Shown: positions 8,052-17,150, counted from the first letter of the stretch. The stretch: DNA of 64,000 nucleotides from an uncultured Verrucomicrobiota bacterium (GCA_903848465.1 CAINGK010000221.1:1-64000), one strand, 5' to 3'. Program-made: numbers and translations. Notes: generated by a model from the letters alone, not told the origin.

Positions 8052-10121
8052 ATGAAACTCAATCTGACTGACTCGGGCCGCATCCGCAACATTGGCATCG
8101 CTGCCCACATTGACGCTGGCAAAACCACGCTCACCGAACGCATTCTCTTCTACGCAGGGGCCATCCATGCCTGCGGAGACGTGCATGAAGGCAACACCAC
8201 CACCGATTTCTCGGACATCGAACGCGAGAAGGGCATCACCATCTCTTCGGCGGCGGCTCCATGTACGTGGACTCAACAACCGGTCGAAGGACTCAGCCGC
8301 CTGTTCACCGGGCAGCCCCATCGGCTCAACATCATCGACACGCCCGGCCATGTGGATTTCACCGCTGAGGTCGAACGTTCACTGCGCGTGCTCGACGGCG
8401 CTGTCGCCGTCTTCTGCAGCGTCGGTGGCGTGCAACCACAAAGCGAAACCGTCTGGCGTCAGATGGATCGCTATCGCGTACCACGAGTGGCGTTCATCAA
8501 CAAGATGGACCGCCTCGGGGCTGACTTTGCCCGTGTGGTAGTTGAACTCCAAACCAAGCTGGGCGCTTGCGCCTGGCCCGTGCTGCTGCCCTGGGGTGCC
8601 GAATCCGCACTGTGCGGACAGCTCGACATCATTGAAGAGCGTGCATTGCGAACGAATGCAGCTTCGCCCACCGGCTTCATCGTGGAGTCCATTCCCACCG
8701 AATGGCTCACTGCCGTAGAATCCGCACGTCGTGATCTCATCCAAGCGCTCGCAAGTCTCGACGATGAAATCGCGGAACTGTGGATCGAAAACCAGCCCGT
8801 GCCCGCTCAGGCGCTGCGTGCAGCGGTGCGTCGTCAGACCATCGCAGGCCGCTTCGTGCCCGTCATCGGCGGCAGTGCTTACAAGCACATCGGCGTCTCC
8901 GCGCTGGTGGATGCCATCGTGGATTTCCTGCCTGCACCCGAAGAGGTGCAGCGCGTGAACGCCATCGATGCCCCACTCGCCGCGCTTGCCTTCAAGATCG
9001 TGCGTCATCCGCAGGCAGGCCGTCTAGTGTATGTGCGGGTGTATTCCGGAAGTCTCCAGAAGGGCACACCGCTCCTCAATCCGCGCCTCGGCAAAACCGA
9101 GCGCTGCGGCAGGCTGCTGCGTGTCTTTGCGAACCGCCGCGATGAACTCGAAAGCGTGCAAGCAGGCGATATTTGCGCCGTCACCGGATTGCGCGACTTC
9201 AGCACGGGGGATACCCTATGCCTCGAAGATCATGCCGTCATGCTGGAGCCACCGGTGTTCCCCGAACCCGTCGTCAGCATGGCCATCGAGCCCGCGAAGT
9301 CCGCCGACCAGTCACGTCTGGCCACCGCCCTGTCACGCCTCAGCGATGAGGACCCCACCTTCCGTGTGCGCACCCATGAGGAGACCGGCCAATGCCTCAT
9401 CTCAGGCATGGGCGAGCTGCACCTCGAAGTGATCCGCGAAAAGCTCCTGCGCGAGCATGGCGTCGAAACCATCGCTGGCGCACCGGAGATCGCGTGCCGT
9501 GAAACCATCACGCAGGAGGCGGAGGCTGACCATTTGCTCAAAAAGCAAAGCGGTGGCTCCGGCATGTACGCGCGGGTCAAACTCGCCGTGCAGCCCCTGG
9601 AGCGCGGTGGTGGCTTCGTCATCGAAGACGCCATCGTCGGCGGCAGCATTCCCTCCCAGTTTATGGGCGCGGTGCGCCGTGGCATCACTGAGGCAGCCGT
9701 CGCTGGACCTCTGACCGGCAGCCCGCTGGTCGATGTCCGCGTCCGCATCATCGACGGCGCCTTTCACAGCAAGGACTCCAACGACCAGGCCTTCCGCCTG
9801 GCCGCTGGCGAAGCCCTGCGCGAAGCCGTGCGCCTCGCAGCTCCTGTGCTGCTGGAACCCGTCATGCAGGTCGAATGCACCGTCACCGACGAGCACCAGG
9901 GAGACATCCTCGGTGATCTCAACCGTCGTCGTGCTCGCATCACCGGCATCGACCATCGCGGTACCGAATCCGGCATCCTCGCCGAGGTTCCGTTGGCCGA
10001 GATGTTCGGCTACGCCGGTGCGATTCGCAGTTTGTCACGAGGTCGCGCGAGCTACTCGATGGTGCCTACGTCCTATGAAGTGGTGCCGGCATCCGTGCTG
10101 CCACGCATGCTCCAAGGATAA
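8052..10121 (+). CDS. Elongation factor G paralogue (translational GTPase)
   Basis: A 689-residue EF-G-type GTPase. G1 is AHIDAGKTT, followed by switch I EREKGITI, G3 DTPGHVDF and G4 NKMD. Domains II-V follow, including the domain IV segment with GGSGMYARVKL and the closing domain V GYAGAIRSLSRGRASY. The order and length are those of EF-G. The start at 8052 (MKLNLTDSGRIRNIGI) fits the family; the frame is open 70 codons upstream through the structured leader. The gene is not in a str operon (no rpsL, rpsG or tuf), so it is probably the second EF-G copy common in this phylum. Such copies may serve recycling or stress translation. Which role applies here cannot be decided. Confidence 0.93.
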   Translation: MKLNLTDSGRIRNIGIAAHIDAGKTTLTERILFYAGAIHACGDVHEGNTTTDFSDIEREKGITISSAAAPCTWTQQPVEGLSRLFTGQPHRLNIIDTPGHVDFTAEVERSLRVLDGAVAVFCSVGGVQPQSETVWRQMDRYRVPRVAFINKMDRLGADFARVVVELQTKLGACAWPVLLPWGAESALCGQLDIIEERALRTNAASPTGFIVESIPTEWLTAVESARRDLIQALASLDDEIAELWIENQPVPAQALRAAVRRQTIAGRFVPVIGGSAYKHIGVSALVDAIVDFLPAPEEVQRVNAIDAPLAALAFKIVRHPQAGRLVYVRVYSGSLQKGTPLLNPRLGKTERCGRLLRVFANRRDELESVQAGDICAVTGLRDFSTGDTLCLEDHAVMLEPPVFPEPVVSMAIEPAKSADQSRLATALSRLSDEDPTFRVRTHEETGQCLISGMGELHLEVIREKLLREHGVETIAGAPEIACRETITQEAEADHLLKKQSGGSGMYARVKLAVQPLERGGGFVIEDAIVGGSIPSQFMGAVRRGITEAAVAGPLTGSPLVDVRVRIIDGAFHSKDSNDQAFRLAAGEALREAVRLAAPVLLEPVMQVECTVTDEHQGDILGDLNRRRARITGIDHRGTESGILAEVPLAEMFGYAGAIRSLSRGRASYSMVPTSYEVVPASVLPRMLQG

Positions 10122-10135
10122 CCAAACCAAACACG

Positions 10136-10170
10136 GCGGAGCCCGTCTCGATAGAGGCGTGCTCCGTTTT
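10136..10170 (+). terminator. Rho-independent terminator after the EF-G paralogue
   Basis: The arms GGAGC...CGTCTC and GAGGCG.GCTCC form a hairpin with a GATA loop, immediately followed by TTTT. It lies 15 bases beyond the EF-G stop and before the convergent nucleotidyltransferase gene. Confidence 0.7.
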
Positions 10171-10200
10171 CGCATGAGGTTGAGCAATGATTGATCCGAA

Positions 10201-10767
10201 TTACTCCGCGTGTTCGAGAACTTTTTGCCACTCGTCTTGTAGCTTGTGCGCTGCAATCATTCCCAGCAAAGGCTGGCGGTTCCAGTCATCGCCCAATCCC
10301 GTTAGCATACGGTTGATGTCTCGCAGATGCTTGGACGAGCCGCCTTCTCGGAAAAACTGCAGCTTGCGGACAATGACATACTCAGGTGGAGCAAACACCA
10401 CTTTTTCTCCATCAAGATCGGCTTCAACAACATGGGCGATGCCCCAGGTGTGAAGTGCATCCCTGCTGGTCAAGTAGATGTCGGCTTTGAAGCCGGTTTC
10501 ATGATGAATGAGATTGAAATGCCCGCGCTGTTCACGGCTGCGCTCTGACTCGACGACTTCGAATGGCGGGCAGTAAAATTCCTCGGCTGGGAAAGCTGCC
10601 AGGAAGCGTCGTACATCCTCACGTCGAAGGAAGAGAATGATGTCCACGTCATTCGTCATGCGCGGTTCGCCGTAGTAGATGGCCGCGACACTGCCGCTGA
10701 CCATGTAGGGAACACCAAGCTGGTTGAGCTTCCCGGTAAAGATCAGGTATGACTCAGGTGACTGCAT
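10201..10767 (-). CDS. Nucleotidyltransferase, MenT/AbiEii-like (probable toxin)
   Basis: A 188-residue nucleotidyltransferase-fold protein. VSGSVAAIYYGEPRMTNDVDI contains the GS motif and the metal-binding D-x-D, followed by a third acidic position in the KADIYL region. This is the minimal catalytic layout of the AbiEii/DUF1814-type enzymes. It overlaps by 14 bases the small upstream gene, whose protein resembles the Rv0078B (MenA1) antitoxin. The cognate toxin of that family (MenT1) is a nucleotidyltransferase that modifies tRNA acceptor ends. The pair is therefore best read as a toxin-antitoxin module. The antitoxin-first order and overlap fit translational coupling. Whether this enzyme is toxic is inference. 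Confidence 0.8.
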   Translation of the reverse strand: MQSPESYLIFTGKLNQLGVPYMVSGSVAAIYYGEPRMTNDVDIILFLRREDVRRFLAAFPAEEFYCPPFEVVESERSREQRGHFNLIHHETGFKADIYLTSRDALHTWGIAHVVEADLDGEKVVFAPPEYVIVRKLQFFREGGSSKHLRDINRMLTGLGDDWNRQPLLGMIAAHKLQDEWQKVLEHAE

Positions 10768-10951
10768 ACATAAAAATCTCCTTCACCCTCTGCTGCACCT
10801 GCTCCTCAGTCCAATCTGGATGTTGCTGGCGTAGGCGGGCGGCTTTGAGCCTTCGCGCACTCCAGTACATCTGAAATGCCGTGCGCAGTTTCTGCGCGCC
10901 GGTCATGCGCCGCAGCGTGGCGATGTATTCAGGGGTGAGATTGGCGGCCAT
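10754..10951 (-). CDS. Small protein, MenA1 (Rv0078B)-like probable antitoxin
   Basis: A 65-residue, strongly helical, basic protein: LTPEYIATLRRMTGAQKL, then a YWSARRLKAARL segment and a HPDWTEEQVQQRVKEIF tail. The pattern of a 'LRRM(T/S)xAQKL' start, an 'ARRLKAA' helix and a 'HPDW' motif is that of the Rv0078B-related antitoxins. The frame allows an ATG six codons further upstream (10969); I preferred the ATG at 10951 because the family begins near MAANLTPEY. Its 3' end overlaps the start of the nucleotidyltransferase gene, typical of antitoxin-toxin pairs. No separate DNA-binding domain is evident. Confidence 0.7.
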   Translation of the reverse strand: MAANLTPEYIATLRRMTGAQKLRTAFQMYWSARRLKAARLRQQHPDWTEEQVQQRVKEIFMYAVT

Positions 10952-11339
10952 GGTGGGACGGTAGTACATGGCCGTTCACTTTGCACGAAAAAGGCGGTTG
11001 GGCATGCTGAGCAAGAATGGCGCTCTGTTGATGGTGTGCATCGTGGAAGTTGAAGGCTGGGGGCGTGGGAGCGCGACTGATGCGCCCCTGTCTTTCGACC
11101 ACGACAAGGACGGCGGACCTTTTTGGGTGCCCGCGCCGTGACAGACCCGGATTCACGGACCCGCACAGCGCATCCCTACCAGCCCGGAAGTATCGCAATA
11201 CGCTGAGCAGGTAGGGATGCGCTGTGCGCGTCCCTAAAATCCTTCGTCCCAGCGCGTGCTGCTGAACTCACACCACCGCCCCTTGCCAGTCGCGCCATCT
11301 CCGATCCAGGCGATACGACCGCACAGCAACAAGACTACT
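10952..11339. other. Intergenic region with a 24-nt inverted repeat
   Basis: No gene is supported. The main structure is an inverted repeat: arm 11157-11180 and arm 11210-11233 are complementary over 24 positions with one mismatch, with a 29-base loop between. The core of the arm reads gcgcatccctacc. Such long imperfect hairpins are typical of dispersed intergenic repeats in this group. There is no T-tract, so it is not a standard terminator. Confidence 0.7.
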
Positions 11340-12458
11340 TCATAGTGCCGCGCGGTATAGCTCCACAAAATCTGCCACGCTGGGAAGGCGGGGATTGAAC
11401 TGGGCGGTCCACTGTTTGGCGGCACTCTCGGCGAGGTCTTGGAGGTGCTCTTCCTTGGCACCGTATTCGGCGATGTTGCGGGGCATGCGGGCTTCCCAGA
11501 GGAGTTCGCTGACGCGGTCGGCGAGGTCGCCGTCGAAGTAGCTTTTGTAGATGGCGGCGATCTCGGGGTCGTGGGAATTGAAGCGGATGACGTGCGGCAT
11601 CATCACGCCGACGGCCTCGCCGTGGACGACGTGAAATTTGGCGGTGAGCGGGTTGGCGCAGGAGTGGGCGGCGCCGAGCATGCTGTTCTCGATGGCGATG
11701 CCAGCGTAGGCTGCGCCGAGTTGCATCATGCCGCGTGCTTCCAGGTCTTTCGGGTCGCGCAGCACACGGCTGAAGCCGCTGTGGCAGAGGCGGAAGCCTT
11801 CGCGGGAATAGAGGGATGAAAACGCATTCCGCTTATTGGTGGCGGCGGTTTCGAGCGTGTGGGTGAGCGCGTCGATGCCAGTGCAAACGGTCACGCGGTG
11901 GGGTTGGGAGATGGTGAGTTCGGAGTCGAGGATGGCCACCTTGGCGGCGGCTTTGGGGTCGCCGCAGGCCATCTTCACATGTGTCTCGGCATCGGAGATG
12001 AGAGCAAAGCTTTGGCACTCGCTGCCGGTGCCGGAGGTGGTGGGGATAGCGATGAGTGGCAGCATCGGCTTCGTCGCCTTGCCCACGCCCCAGTAGTCGT
12101 GGATGCGCCCGCCGTTGGTGAGGATGAAGTTGCAGCCCTTCGCGGTGTCCATGCTGCTGCCGCCGCCGAGACCGATGATGATGTCCGCCTTGAATTCACG
12201 CGCAGCGGCCACGCAGGCGTCCACGTCTTCGGTGCTGGGGTTTTCCCGCACTTCGCCAAATACCCGCGCCTGCAGTCCGGCCTCGATGAGGAAGGAGACC
12301 GCGCGTGTCACGTAGCCTGCTTTCACGATGCCGGGATCGCTCACCACCAGAGCCCGCGTGCCGCCGAGATCACGGGCCAGTTCGCCCACTCGCGCGAGCG
12401 TGCCGGTGCCGTAAATGAGCCGCGTCCGCGGCTGGTAATCGAAGGGTGCGAGGGACAT
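11340..12458 (-). CDS. Iron-containing alcohol dehydrogenase (group III)
   Basis: A 372-residue dehydroquinate-synthase-like/iron alcohol dehydrogenase. Visible are the NAD-binding GLGGGSSMDTAKG motif (about residues 96-108), the TSGTGSE segment after it, and metal ligands: an Asp in the TGIDALTH stretch and its His, then AAHSCANPL and a later His in FHVVHGEAV. It interconverts a primary alcohol and its aldehyde with NAD(P). It lies 73 bases downstream of an aldehyde dehydrogenase on the same strand, so the two may act in sequence (alcohol to aldehyde to acid, or the reverse). The substrate cannot be named. Confidence 0.92.
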   Translation of the reverse strand: MSLAPFDYQPRTRLIYGTGTLARVGELARDLGGTRALVVSDPGIVKAGYVTRAVSFLIEAGLQARVFGEVRENPSTEDVDACVAAAREFKADIIIGLGGGSSMDTAKGCNFILTNGGRIHDYWGVGKATKPMLPLIAIPTTSGTGSECQSFALISDAETHVKMACGDPKAAAKVAILDSELTISQPHRVTVCTGIDALTHTLETAATNKRNAFSSLYSREGFRLCHSGFSRVLRDPKDLEARGMMQLGAAYAGIAIENSMLGAAHSCANPLTAKFHVVHGEAVGVMMPHVIRFNSHDPEIAAIYKSYFDGDLADRVSELLWEARMPRNIAEYGAKEEHLQDLAESAAKQWTAQFNPRLPSVADFVELYRAAL

Positions 12459-12501
12459 GACGAGAAGGTGCTGAGTTCAAATCCTACAAGAGGTTCCAGA
12501 C

Positions 12502-12518
12502 ACAGGCTGGCAGCCTGT
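12502..12518. repeat. Short perfect palindrome between the two dehydrogenase genes
   Basis: ACAGGCT (12502-12508) and AGCCTGT (12512-12518) are exact complements around a GGC loop. No T-run follows, so it is more like a small dispersed palindrome than a terminator. It could still modulate mRNA stability between the two genes. Confidence 0.5.
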
Positions 12519-12531
12519 ATCACGACAAACC

Positions 12532-13962
12532 TCAAGCGCAGTCAATCGACCGGCGCTTGTAGAGGAACTCGAACATGTTGCCTTCGTGCGGCTGGTCCCA
12601 ACTGATCTTCATTGTGGAGATTGGCCCGATGTTGAGGCGGTCGATGTCGCCGCATTCGAGCAGGTCGTTGATGAAGTTCGCGTCTTGCGTGATGGCGGTG
12701 ACGATGAGGGAGTAGCCGATGCGGCCCAGCACCTCGCCCTGCGGCACTTCGAGCACGCTAGCGTAGGGGCAGAGGAATTCGCGGTTGGCGAGCGGGTGCT
12801 TGTTGTCCGAGCACCAGATGATGGTGGGGCGCAGGAAGGTGCCGCCTTGGAACTCCACTTTGCGCGGACCGTCGCGGAACTTGGCGGTGACGTCTTCAGC
12901 GCCGGGGGTTTGCAGATCGTGGTCGATGGCGCTGTCGATGTAGTCGGCCATCTTGACGTTGGCGAAGCCCGCGAGGCGAGCATTGTCATCTTCTGAGGTG
13001 GTGGGGCCCACGCCGCCAAGGCGCTCGGCCAGGGCGGTGGCGATTTCCTTGCCGTACTTGGGCACGATCACCGCCGAGGCGTTGATGCAGGAGCGTCCGC
13101 CGTTGTCACTGATGGAGGCGACCATGACATCGAGGTAGTCCTTCCAGTTTTCGATCTTGTCTTCGCCGATGATGATCTTGCTCCAGCCGGGGCCATGCAC
13201 CTGCACGGCGGGATTGCCCTCGTACATCTTCGCCATGGCCACGTCGCCAAAGACGAGGTTGCGGCCACTGAGCTTGACGACTTCGCCACTGCCTTCGTGG
13301 TCGGTGGGGTAGAAGCCAAAAGCCTCCGCAGGAGCACCGGCGGCAATGAAGGCCTGGATGAGACGATACGGTGTCCACGGCTCTTCGCGGCCCGGCTTGA
13401 TGACGACCGGGATCTTCAGCGCGATGGCGGGCAGCCAGAGGGAATTCACCGCAGGCGAATTGCTCGGCATGATAAGACCGAGGGACTTGGTGGTGGGGAA
13501 ATAGGAGACAGGGCAGCCGGACTGCGTGCCGAAGCCGCGATCAATGACGCTCAAATCAAGGCCGCGGGTGAGGCCATTGAGGATCATCTTCATGTTCGTC
13601 AGCGCGAAATGGAGCTTGGCCATGTTGCGCTTCACCATGATGTGCGGCAGGCCGCTGGTGCGGGAGAGAGTGGCGATGTATTCTTCCGGGCTCTGCGTGT
13701 GGCCTTTGTCACCAAGTGGCAGGGTGCCGTTGAGGAAGAGGTCGCCTGCCTTGGCGGTGATCTCGATGAGCTGCTCGACGGTGAATTTCTTCAGGGCGGC
13801 GCGGGCTTCGCCGATCTTCGCCAGATCCTTGCGCACGATGCCGGCATTCACCTGGCTGATCTCGGCGCAGACCTCGCCAGTTTTGTGGTCTTTGACCTGA
13901 GCCTTGTCGAGCGACTCATAGGGGCGGCCTTTGCGGAGGGCGGGAAGATGGGGAATGGACAT
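12532..13962 (-). CDS. Aldehyde dehydrogenase family protein
   Basis: A 476-residue aldehyde dehydrogenase. The NAD-binding region carries YFPTTKSLGLIMPSNSP and KPGREEPWTPY. The catalytic Cys lies in GGRSCINASAV, and a glycine-rich segment precedes it. The catalytic Glu of the classical motif is not obvious, so this may belong to a divergent, possibly acylating or specialised, branch. The ATG at 13962 (MSIPHLPALRKG) was preferred to the longer frame beginning at 14019, whose extra 19 residues have no family character. It is upstream of and close to the iron alcohol dehydrogenase, and probably in one transcript with it. Confidence 0.88.
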   Translation of the reverse strand: MSIPHLPALRKGRPYESLDKAQVKDHKTGEVCAEISQVNAGIVRKDLAKIGEARAALKKFTVEQLIEITAKAGDLFLNGTLPLGDKGHTQSPEEYIATLSRTSGLPHIMVKRNMAKLHFALTNMKMILNGLTRGLDLSVIDRGFGTQSGCPVSYFPTTKSLGLIMPSNSPAVNSLWLPAIALKIPVVIKPGREEPWTPYRLIQAFIAAGAPAEAFGFYPTDHEGSGEVVKLSGRNLVFGDVAMAKMYEGNPAVQVHGPGWSKIIIGEDKIENWKDYLDVMVASISDNGGRSCINASAVIVPKYGKEIATALAERLGGVGPTTSEDDNARLAGFANVKMADYIDSAIDHDLQTPGAEDVTAKFRDGPRKVEFQGGTFLRPTIIWCSDNKHPLANREFLCPYASVLEVPQGEVLGRIGYSLIVTAITQDANFINDLLECGDIDRLNIGPISTMKISWDQPHEGNMFEFLYKRRSIDCA

Positions 13963-14049
13963 TGGCTGGTTGTTTTTGGGGAGGGTGTGAGGATTACGAG
14001 CACCGGTCACGCTGGGCAATGAAAAAACTGGCCTGTGTGGCCAAGTCTT

Positions 14050-15057
14050 TCACTTCTCTGTGTTTGCAGCGGCGGGCGCGACATCCGGCAGGCGCAGTTC
14101 TGGGGGGATCATCTGCGCCAAGACTGAGGAATAATTGGAGTAGGAGGGGTAGTCAGGATGCGGCACGCCCAGTTTCCCGACCGGGCGGTAGCGCCAGTGC
14201 TTGTACATCCACAGCCAGCATGCGGGATGCTGGCGGATCTCCTGCTCAAAGCGGTCCCAGATGCGCTGCGTCATTTCACGCGTGTCATCCGCCGCCGTGG
14301 GTTCGATGGCTTCAAACAGGCAGGCCTCGTAGCGGCCATCTGGCAGAGGGCGGCACACCCCGGTGATGATCGAAAGGCCAAGGCGTTTGGCGAGTTCCAC
14401 ATGCAAGGTGGGCACGGAAGTCCACACCCCGAAGCACTGGATGGCCGCTGCCGCTTTGCCCGGGACAATGCTCAGGTCCGTGAGCAAGCCTGCGTGGCCC
14501 TTGCGTTTGAGCGCCTTCATGAGCTTGATCATGGCATTGTCTTGAGAGATGAAGGTGTGGCCGGACTGCTCCCGCAGTTTCTTAATGAGGCGGGTGACGG
14601 ATGGGTTTTTGAAATCCTGCGCCACCACGGTGAAGGGAAAGCCACGAAAGCCCCAGACCTGGCTGATCAGCTCGAAATTGCCAAAGTGGGGTGTCACCCA
14701 CACCGCGCCGTTTTGAAGTGCTTTCGTTTCAGCGCTAGGATCGGTGATTTTAATGTCAAAATGCTGCTGCCAAGTGTCCGCCGTGAGGCTGGGGGACCAG
14801 AACAAGTCCACGAAGGTGCGGGCAAACACCTGATAGGAGTCGCAGGCGATGCGCCGCAACTCTGCCGGGGTGTACTCATCCCCAAACGCACATCGCAGAT
14901 TTTCCAGCGCGGTGCTGCGCCCGCGCGCATCCCCCCAGTAGGCCAGCGTACCGAGGGCTCTTGACAATGGCATGAGCAGGTGGCGTGGCAGCCGTGGCAG
15001 CAGCCAAACGGCGAGATCTAGTAGTATGATTTCGAGGAAATATCGAGGCTTCTTCAC
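14050..15057 (-). CDS. LpxL/HtrB-type lysophospholipid acyltransferase (copy 1)
   Basis: A 335-residue inner-membrane acyltransferase with an N-terminal hydrophobic anchor (residues 8-35) and the catalytic HX4E motif, HFGNFE (His124, Glu129). A later motif, ACWLWMYKHWRYRP, matches the family's C-terminal 'W.h.RwK.RP' block. LpxL-type enzymes add secondary acyl chains to lipid A. The acyl donor is unknown. It lies 63 bases downstream of a closely similar gene in the same orientation. The two proteins keep the same motif positions over their whole length, so they are a tandem duplication. Confidence 0.9.
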   Translation of the reverse strand: MKKPRYFLEIILLDLAVWLLPRLPRHLLMPLSRALGTLAYWGDARGRSTALENLRCAFGDEYTPAELRRIACDSYQVFARTFVDLFWSPSLTADTWQQHFDIKITDPSAETKALQNGAVWVTPHFGNFELISQVWGFRGFPFTVVAQDFKNPSVTRLIKKLREQSGHTFISQDNAMIKLMKALKRKGHAGLLTDLSIVPGKAAAAIQCFGVWTSVPTLHVELAKRLGLSIITGVCRPLPDGRYEACLFEAIEPTAADDTREMTQRIWDRFEQEIRQHPACWLWMYKHWRYRPVGKLGVPHPDYPSYSNYSSVLAQMIPPELRLPDVAPAAANTEK

Positions 15058-15120
15058 TGAACTTGTAGAGGGCTTAAAACTTAACCAAGAGTGTGCTGTT
15101 TAGCATCCTCCTGCCAATCC

Positions 15121-16107
15121 TCAAGCCTGCGCTTGTTTGCCGCGCTCGGTTTCTGGAATCATGTCTGCGAGCAGTGATGAGTAATTGGAATAAGCAGGGT
15201 AATCGGGGTGTGGAACACCCAGCGCGCCCACAGGGCGGTAGCGCCAGTGTTTGTACATCCAGAGCCAGCATTCTGGGTGCTGGCGGATTTTGGCCTCAAA
15301 GTGATCCCACACACGCTGAGTCAATCGGGTGATGTCTTCATCTGGCTGCGGCTGGATGTCTGCCAAGGTGGACACTTCATACCGGCCATCTGGCAGCGGC
15401 ATACAGACTGTGGGGATGATGGAAAGCCCCAAGCGCTGGGTGAGCTGTACGTGCAGCGTCGGCACGGAAGTCCAGAGGCCGAAGCAGCGGACGGCAGCGG
15501 CGGTTTTGCCGGGCGTGACGTTCAAGTCCACCAACATGCCGACGTAGCCACCCCGTTTCAGATGTTTCATGAGCCGCAGAATCGCGGATTCCTGGGGGAT
15601 GACCGTCTGCCCCGAATGACTGCGGATGCGGCTAAAGATGGGGGTGAGGTCTGCATTTTTAAAATCCTGCGCCACCACGGTGTAAGGCAACCCACGAAAG
15701 CCCCAGGCCAGACTGACAAATTCAAAGTTGCCGAAATGCGGTGTCACCCACACGCCGCCACGTTCGCGCGCTTGCTGCTCGATCTTCTCATCATGCAGAT
15801 GAACGCTGATGTGCTGCTGCCAGGTCTCGGGGGTGAGTTTCGTCGCCCAGAAGAGATCGAGAAAGGTGCGAGCAAAGTTTTGATAGGAGCCGCGTGCGAT
15901 GCGTTTCCGCTCGGCCAGGGTGTACTGATCACCAAAGGCGCAGCGCAGATTCTCCAGCGCCGTATTGCGACCGCGCTTGTCACCATAATAAACAGCCGCA
16001 CCGATACAACGCGACAAGGTCATGATGACGCAACGCGGCAGGCGTGGGAACACCCAAGCGATGGATTTGATCAGAGTCGTCTCGAAGAAATATCGAAGCT
16101 GCTTCAC
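15121..16107 (-). CDS. LpxL/HtrB-type lysophospholipid acyltransferase (copy 2)
   Basis: A 328-residue paralogue of the downstream gene. It shares WVFPRLPR near the N-terminus, NTALENLRCAFGD, the catalytic HFGNFE (His124, Glu129) and CWLWMYKHWRYRP at the same positions. Divergence is spread along the protein, so the duplication is old enough for separate acyl-chain or site specificity (as LpxL and LpxM have). The start at 16107 faces the divergent peptidase gene across 41 bases, so their promoters must overlap or be very short. Confidence 0.9.
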   Translation of the reverse strand: MKQLRYFFETTLIKSIAWVFPRLPRCVIMTLSRCIGAAVYYGDKRGRNTALENLRCAFGDQYTLAERKRIARGSYQNFARTFLDLFWATKLTPETWQQHISVHLHDEKIEQQARERGGVWVTPHFGNFEFVSLAWGFRGLPYTVVAQDFKNADLTPIFSRIRSHSGQTVIPQESAILRLMKHLKRGGYVGMLVDLNVTPGKTAAAVRCFGLWTSVPTLHVQLTQRLGLSIIPTVCMPLPDGRYEVSTLADIQPQPDEDITRLTQRVWDHFEAKIRQHPECWLWMYKHWRYRPVGALGVPHPDYPAYSNYSSLLADMIPETERGKQAQA

Positions 16108-16148
16108 GTGGCGTTTGGTGTTTGCATAATTTCGCGTTACGATGACCC

Positions 16149-17150
16149 ATGCCAGCGTCCAACCTCAATAACATTCTCAAAAGACTTCTCAAGCAGCCGA
16201 CGGCACCGTTTCATGAATATCATGTCCGTGCAGAGATCGAGGCACTGCTCAAGGACTGCCCGCATGTGAAATTGAAGCGCGACAAGTTCGGCAACCTGTT
16301 GGCCACGTACAAGAATGGCAAGTCCAAGAGCAAACCCACCTGGGTGCTCGGTGCGCACATGGACCACCCGGCTTTCATCAAACCGCCCGGCAGTACCAAG
16401 AAAGATGAATGGGATTTCCTGGGCGGCGTGGGCAAACTGGAAGTGGAAGCAGGTGTGCAGCGCGGCCTGCGCAAGTCCCATGGCCAGATCGCCACTTGGA
16501 ATTTTCCGGTCAAGATCACCAACACCCGCATCGAGGCCACTGCCTGCGACGACATCATCGGCTGCGCGGCCATTGTGATGACCTTCCTCGATCTGGCTCG
16601 GCTGAACATTCAAACCACGGTGCATGCGGCCTTCACCCGTGCGGAAGAGGTGGGTTGGCTGGGGGCTTGGCATCTCGCGCAGAACTGGCCGTTTGGCAGT
16701 GATAGCGTGTTCCTCTCTCTGGAGACCAGCCGTCCCGTCAAAGGTGCCGTCATGGGCGGTGGACCGATCTTGCGTGTAGGCGACCGCCTTTCCGTTTTTG
16801 ACAACGAGGCCATGGCCGTGCTCGTCACGACCGCCAAGGAGCAGGGCATCCGCGTGCAGCGCTGCCTGCTGGATGCTGGTGCCTGTGAAGCCACGGCCAC
16901 GCAGGCCTCAGGCATCCGCAGTGCGGGCATCTCCCTGCCGCTGGGGAACTACCACAATCTGAACGACTTCCGCCAGGTGGCCCCGGAGTTTGTGATGATG
17001 GATGATTTGAAGTCGATGATCGACCTGCTGAAAGCCCTCGTGGCCACCAAGCACGACGGCATCGGTGAACGCACGATTCGTGAGAGTGTGGAACTGCGCA
17101 TGCAGGACTACGCGGCGCATCTGGCTGCGGGGACGAAGCTGTTTAAGTAG
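16149..17150 (+). CDS. M42-like co-catalytic metallopeptidase
   Basis: A 333-residue M42/M20-clan aminopeptidase-like protein. Metal-binding candidates are His70, Asp72 and His73 in LGAHMDH, the Asp pair in TACDDIIG, the catalytic Glu-Glu in TRAEEVGWLG, and a closing His in LGNYHNLND. Members cleave peptides or deblock N-termini in the cytoplasm; no signal peptide is visible. It stands alone, divergent from the LpxL genes. Because the metal ligand spacing is slightly unusual I would not assign a specific substrate. Confidence 0.85.
   Translation: MPASNLNNILKRLLKQPTAPFHEYHVRAEIEALLKDCPHVKLKRDKFGNLLATYKNGKSKSKPTWVLGAHMDHPAFIKPPGSTKKDEWDFLGGVGKLEVEAGVQRGLRKSHGQIATWNFPVKITNTRIEATACDDIIGCAAIVMTFLDLARLNIQTTVHAAFTRAEEVGWLGAWHLAQNWPFGSDSVFLSLETSRPVKGAVMGGGPILRVGDRLSVFDNEAMAVLVTTAKEQGIRVQRCLLDAGACEATATQASGIRSAGISLPLGNYHNLNDFRQVAPEFVMMDDLKSMIDLLKALVATKHDGIGERTIRESVELRMQDYAAHLAAGTKLFK

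Noticed and set aside
12470..12490. GTTCAAATCC resembling a tRNA T-loop
   Set aside because: No acceptor, D-arm or anticodon arm can be folded around it. No tRNA was found in the window.
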